The notes below the pieces were generated by a model. That model was not told where the DNA came from. It saw only the letters and a list, made by a program, of their open reading frames with translations, and ran no database searches. 5,658 nt of DNA from Rhodospira sp. (lineage in GTDB: Bacteria > Pseudomonadota > Alphaproteobacteria > Rhodospirillales > Rhodospirillaceae), in assembly GCA_028277295.1 (NCBI GenBank), contig JANQGN010000188.1:1-5658 (forward strand), read 5' to 3'. Positions 5,536 through 5,658 of this stretch are shown here, piece by piece. Positions within the stretch are counted from its first letter, which is position 1. Every line of letters starts with the position of its first letter. Position numbers and translations under genes: made by a program.

Positions 5536-5557
5536 CCAGCAATAAAAGGGCCGGGAA
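5519..5557 (+). terminator. Hairpin spanning the lipoprotein stop codon, weak terminator candidate
   Basis: TTCCCGGCC (5519-5527) is perfectly complementary to GGCCGGGAA (5549-5557). The 21-base loop contains the TAA stop (5533-5535) and most of a 10-bp tandem duplication. No T-run follows the 3' arm (AGCAGGGC), so rho-independent termination is doubtful. The hairpin ends two bases before the conserved repeat, so hairpin and repeat together may form the transcript's 3' end. Confidence 0.4.
5526..5545 (+). repeat. 10-bp perfect tandem duplication over the stop codon
   Basis: CCAGCAATAA occurs twice head to tail (5526-5535 and 5536-5545). The first copy encodes the last residues and the TAA stop; the second lies just past it and is out of frame with respect to its own TAA. 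It enlarges the loop of the surrounding hairpin by ten bases. It looks like a recent slippage duplication. Confidence 0.9.
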
Positions 5558-5559
5558 AG

Positions 5560-5657
5560 CAGGGCTCCGAACTCGGATGGACGATCGTTTAAGAAGCGCC
5601 TTCCGAGAGGACCGGAGCACGCGATGGAGATCCTTCGGTCGCTCCGCTTCCTCAGGA
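5560..5657 (+). repeat. Dispersed intergenic repeat, copy 2, downstream of the lipoprotein gene
   Basis: This is the inverted partner of 1-98 and begins 24 bases past the lipoprotein stop. In gene direction it has an inner block (5560-5589) with a TCCG/CGGA hairpin and CGATCG, a variable middle holding TCCGAGAGG (5602-5610), and an outer block (5622-5657) with the 27-nt symmetric hairpin (5631-5657). Here the triloop is GGA instead of GAA, read on the minus strand, and the flanking T at 5658 can add one more pair. Outside 5560 the two copies share no similarity, which sets the inner boundary. No open frame is conserved between the copies. Confidence 0.88.
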
Positions 5658-5658
5658 T

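Noticed and set aside
1..5658. A composite transposon or genomic island bounded by the inverted repeats
   Set aside because: There is no transposase or integrase, and the contents include the conserved yfgM-bamB-der cluster. The repeats look like intergenic elements near gene ends, not transposon termini.

Overview
GC-rich chromosomal DNA, most likely from an alphaproteobacterium of the Rhodospirillales type. This placement is an inference from the gene order, the protein styles and the strong GC bias, which opens long false frames on both strands. The genes are core or ordinary chromosomal genes. No transposase, integrase, phage gene, CRISPR array, tRNA or rRNA is visible.

Layout, left to right. 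Positions 1-98 hold copy 1 of a dispersed repeat. Three genes then run leftwards on the minus strand: a YfgM-like membrane protein (4011-3223), the lipoprotein BamB (3218-1812) and the double GTPase Der (1693-200). Next, also on the minus strand but apparently a separate unit, is a thioredoxin-fold redoxin of the PRX_like1 type (4746-4192). A 315-base divergent intergenic region follows. A small cysteine-containing lipoprotein is read rightwards (5062-5535), and copy 2 of the dispersed repeat, inverted relative to copy 1, closes the window (5560-5657).

How the genes fit together. The order yfgM-bamB-der is the one found in E. coli and many Proteobacteria. YfgM works beside the Sec translocon, BamB is the beta-propeller lipoprotein of the outer-membrane beta-barrel assembly complex, and Der is needed for 50S ribosome maturation. 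A plausible promoter (TTGCCT, 17 bases, TATGGT) sits before yfgM. It is followed by a leader with a strong 10-bp hairpin and a good AGGAG ribosome binding site. yfgM and bamB are separated by only 4 bases and are probably translationally coupled; der follows after 118 bases that contain two hairpins.

The most unusual feature is the pair of about 98-bp repeats at the ends. They align without gaps at 81 of 98 positions. The pattern is mosaic: an outer 36-base block (35 identical), a variable 32-base middle holding a conserved 9-base core, and an inner 30-base block (29 identical). Each copy lies just downstream of a stop codon, in the same orientation relative to the gene it follows. The outer block folds into a fully symmetric 27-nt hairpin with tandem G.A-type mismatches and a GNA triloop, and the single difference between copies falls in that triloop. 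This looks like a REP/BIME-like or MITE-like intergenic family rather than the ends of a transposon. A second oddity is that adjacent yfgM and bamB both begin with in-frame 15-bp tandem repeats built around ACACCG and encoding a Thr-Pro pentapeptide.
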